64,000 nt of DNA from Bryopsis sp. KO-2023 (taxonomy: Eukaryota; Chlorophyta; Ulvophyceae; Bryopsidales; Bryopsidaceae), in the NCBI GenBank assembly GCA_030272585.1, contig BSYQ01000002.1:3534001-3598000 (forward strand), given 5' to 3'. Of the stretch, positions 62,360 through 64,000 are shown one piece after another. The position numbers and the translations under genes were made by a program. Position 1 is the stretch's first letter; each line of letters starts with the position of its first letter. The notes beneath the pieces were generated by a model. The model was not told the DNA's origin, searched no databases, and saw nothing but the letters and a program-made list of their open reading frames with translations.

Positions 62360-64000
62360 CCTGACGTAATTTTGTGCTAATCCTCGCTTCTGTCGAGACC
62401 AAATTGTGGAAAGTTCGTGAATGAATTGATCTTTTTTTGGCTGTGGAAAAAGAGTGATATGTCGTACAAGATCTATCGGAGCGAAAGCAATTCTTCAAAA
62501 AAATAGCAATCTTGGCTGCGGTATTCAGTTCATTTCTTTATCATGTGCCATCATCTAAATCGCACATCCATGCACGCATGCATCCATCTCCAGCATGAAA
62601 CTTTGGGTAAGACATCTAGTGAGGAGTTGTTGGCATTGAGCTTCAATATCAAACATTCTGTTTTTCAATTTTCAAGCCTTCCACAGTGGAGAGGGCTTAA
62701 AGAAAAGAACCACCAATTTCCAGGTCTTGTTTCAAATTTAATGCCAGATTTTTTTGTTTTTGTAGGCAATCTTCGCTGAGAGGTCTTAAACCAAAAGTAA
62801 TGCAGAGTTTGTCACCAATCTCCAGGGAAAAACAAAGAATAAACACGGCTACAAATAGAAAAAGACCCGGGGAAACAGCTAGGGCGATCACAACATCGCT
62901 CTTTTCCTCGCAAGGGCGAGTCTGGAAGATCCACTGTAGCTCTTTCAACAGGAGGATGTTGATCCGACCAAAAAACCATCAAGCAATGTAATCATTCCAA
63001 AAACACTACTTTTCGTCGAAATAATAAAAAAGAACATTATATCTTTATCATACCACCAACAAAAGAAGCTCCATCTTGGGGACCTTGTGGATGATCAAAA
63101 AATTCCATGCAGAATAGGTAAGAGAAAAAACTGGTACAAAAATGGGGCTGGTTTGTTTTCCTTTTTTCCTTTCTTCCAACCAACAAAGTTAAAATCTGCA
63201 GCAAAACTCAAAGTGATCCCCCTTCTCATGCGACCACGGGACGCCGCCTTCTTTCACGCAAACGAAAGGGTAAAAATTGCAATCAAAAGCCAAGTAGCAA
63301 TCGCGGCACCAATCCTCCCCTGCGAAACACGATGGTTTTTTTCTCGTTCAACGCTTTTTACAGCTTGAACCTTCGATCACACTGAGGAAAAAAAAGAAGA
63401 AAACGCCGCAGCAAGCGATAACGCCCTTTTGTTCGTGGGTGGATCCCGGGAAACCATGTTGACTGGAAATCTGGACAAGGCCAAACCGATCTGGACAAGT
63501 AAAAGCGTTGGGAAAAACGCCCCCCTTTGTTAACGTACCTGTCGTAGGAGCTACTGGCCTGGAATGCGAACCCATTGTCGAAACCATGAGGATCAAAACA
63601 GCCAGCGCGGTTGATTTTGACATTGTGGCGTTGGTTCTGTTCTTTCGAGGAAGGTGGAGGCGGGTGAAACGCACGAGTGAAATGCTCTGAATCGATCGCC
63701 TCCCTCCAACGTTTTGCTGCTCTGTGTGGACGAGGGGGGGCTCACTGTTGAAGGAAAGCGGCTTCATCGGAAAATGACCAAAGTCCTTTGGGCCGTCCTT
63801 TTCAACCTCTCCAAGTTGGAGTGCCAGCCTGTGGTTGATATTTTCTACTCACAGTCATATCTGGACCGTTTAGGTACCCAAAGATAATCAAATCGAGATG
63901 GAAGCGACGACGGGATTAGCTTGCGTCTTTCGTCGAATGGCCGAAGAAAAACACTGAGAGTTGCCAGGGGCTGGTGTCCCTGGTTCAGCCAAAAGCTATG
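62360..64000. repeat. Block C, right copy (inverted), reaching the window end
   Basis: Reverse complement of 32598-34340; the alignment runs to the last bases of the window, so the true edge may lie beyond. Confidence 0.8.
63189..63623 (-). CDS. Cysteine-rich secreted peptide, copy 2 (71 aa, two exons)
   Basis: Exons 63623-63539 and 63319-63189 mirror copy 1 at 33040-33474 with the same phase-1 intron. The predicted precursor appears identical to copy 1 in the coding exons, whereas the flanks differ at several places. This argues for selection or very recent exchange. Properties as for copy 1. Confidence 0.65.

Noticed and set aside
1-64000. CRISPR arrays, operons, bacterial promoters, telomere repeats
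   Set aside because: None seen; tandem repeats present are short microsatellites or transposon-derived.

Overview
This is nuclear DNA of a microbial eukaryote. The genes are interrupted by GT-AG introns, there is a spliceosomal U2 snRNA gene and two eukaryotic tRNA genes, and much of the window is retrotransposon and segmental-duplication sequence. I see no operons, Shine-Dalgarno sites or CRISPR arrays. A unicellular alga or a related protist fits best (chromodomain Ty3 element, plant-like tRNA-Arg(CCG), BASS-type transporter), but I cannot name a species or clade with confidence.

The window is a mosaic of inverted duplications. Block A (1-2835) is the reverse complement of 20.16-30.44 kb and carries ankyrin genes and small secreted-protein genes. 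Block B (16.71-20.16 kb) is the reverse complement of 49.98-60.52 kb. It carries an F-box/WD40 gene, a coiled-coil reading frame and an ankyrin terminal exon; the right copy has since received a 6534-bp chromodomain Ty3 retrotransposon (identical LTRs, 5-bp target duplication) and a 465-bp hAT-like MITE (14-bp terminal repeats, 8-bp target duplication). Block C (32.6-34.3 kb) is the reverse complement of 62.4-64.0 kb and carries a cysteine-rich secreted peptide gene. A third F-box/WD40 copy lies at 35.1-36.5 kb and a more diverged family member at 61.0-62.0 kb. There is also a 1.3-kb-arm foldback at 4.7-8.05 kb and a near-perfect 430-bp-arm palindrome at 31.3-32.2 kb.

Layout: 0-2.8 kb ankyrin gene and amphipathic peptide gene (block A, minus strand); 2.8-4.7 kb pyrimidine-rich DNA and a truncated tail-anchored coiled-coil gene; 4.7-8.05 kb foldback; 8.5-13.1 kb coiled-coil and unrecognised genes; 14.1-16.0 kb a complete four-exon surface-protein gene; 16.7-20.2 kb block B; 20.2-25.1 kb a Ty3-like gag-pol element with a -1 frameshift site and a deleted 3' end; 25.1-30.5 kb amidase, amphipathic peptide and ankyrin genes; 31-34 kb repeats and block C; 35-38.8 kb WD40 copy 2 and a 5'-truncated RLE-type LINE; 39.6-42.5 kb Gly/Cys-rich peptide gene, tRNA-Leu, U2, tRNA-Arg; 44.4-47 kb damaged BASS transporter gene; 47.8-50 kb peptide exon and tail-anchored gene; 50-60.5 kb inverted block B; 61-64 kb F-box/WD40 gene and block C copy.

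The most interesting system is a candidate antibacterial secretion locus. One signal-peptide exon, with its upstream region and a conserved phase-1 donor, occurs three times. In one place it is spliced in frame to a bacterial-type N-acetylmuramoyl-L-alanine amidase domain. In the other two it is spliced in frame to an exon for a cationic amphipathic helix. Cysteine-rich secreted peptides (71 aa, in two copies, and 92 aa with a polyglycine tail) are encoded elsewhere in the window. The splice models are read from the sequence; the antibacterial role is inference.
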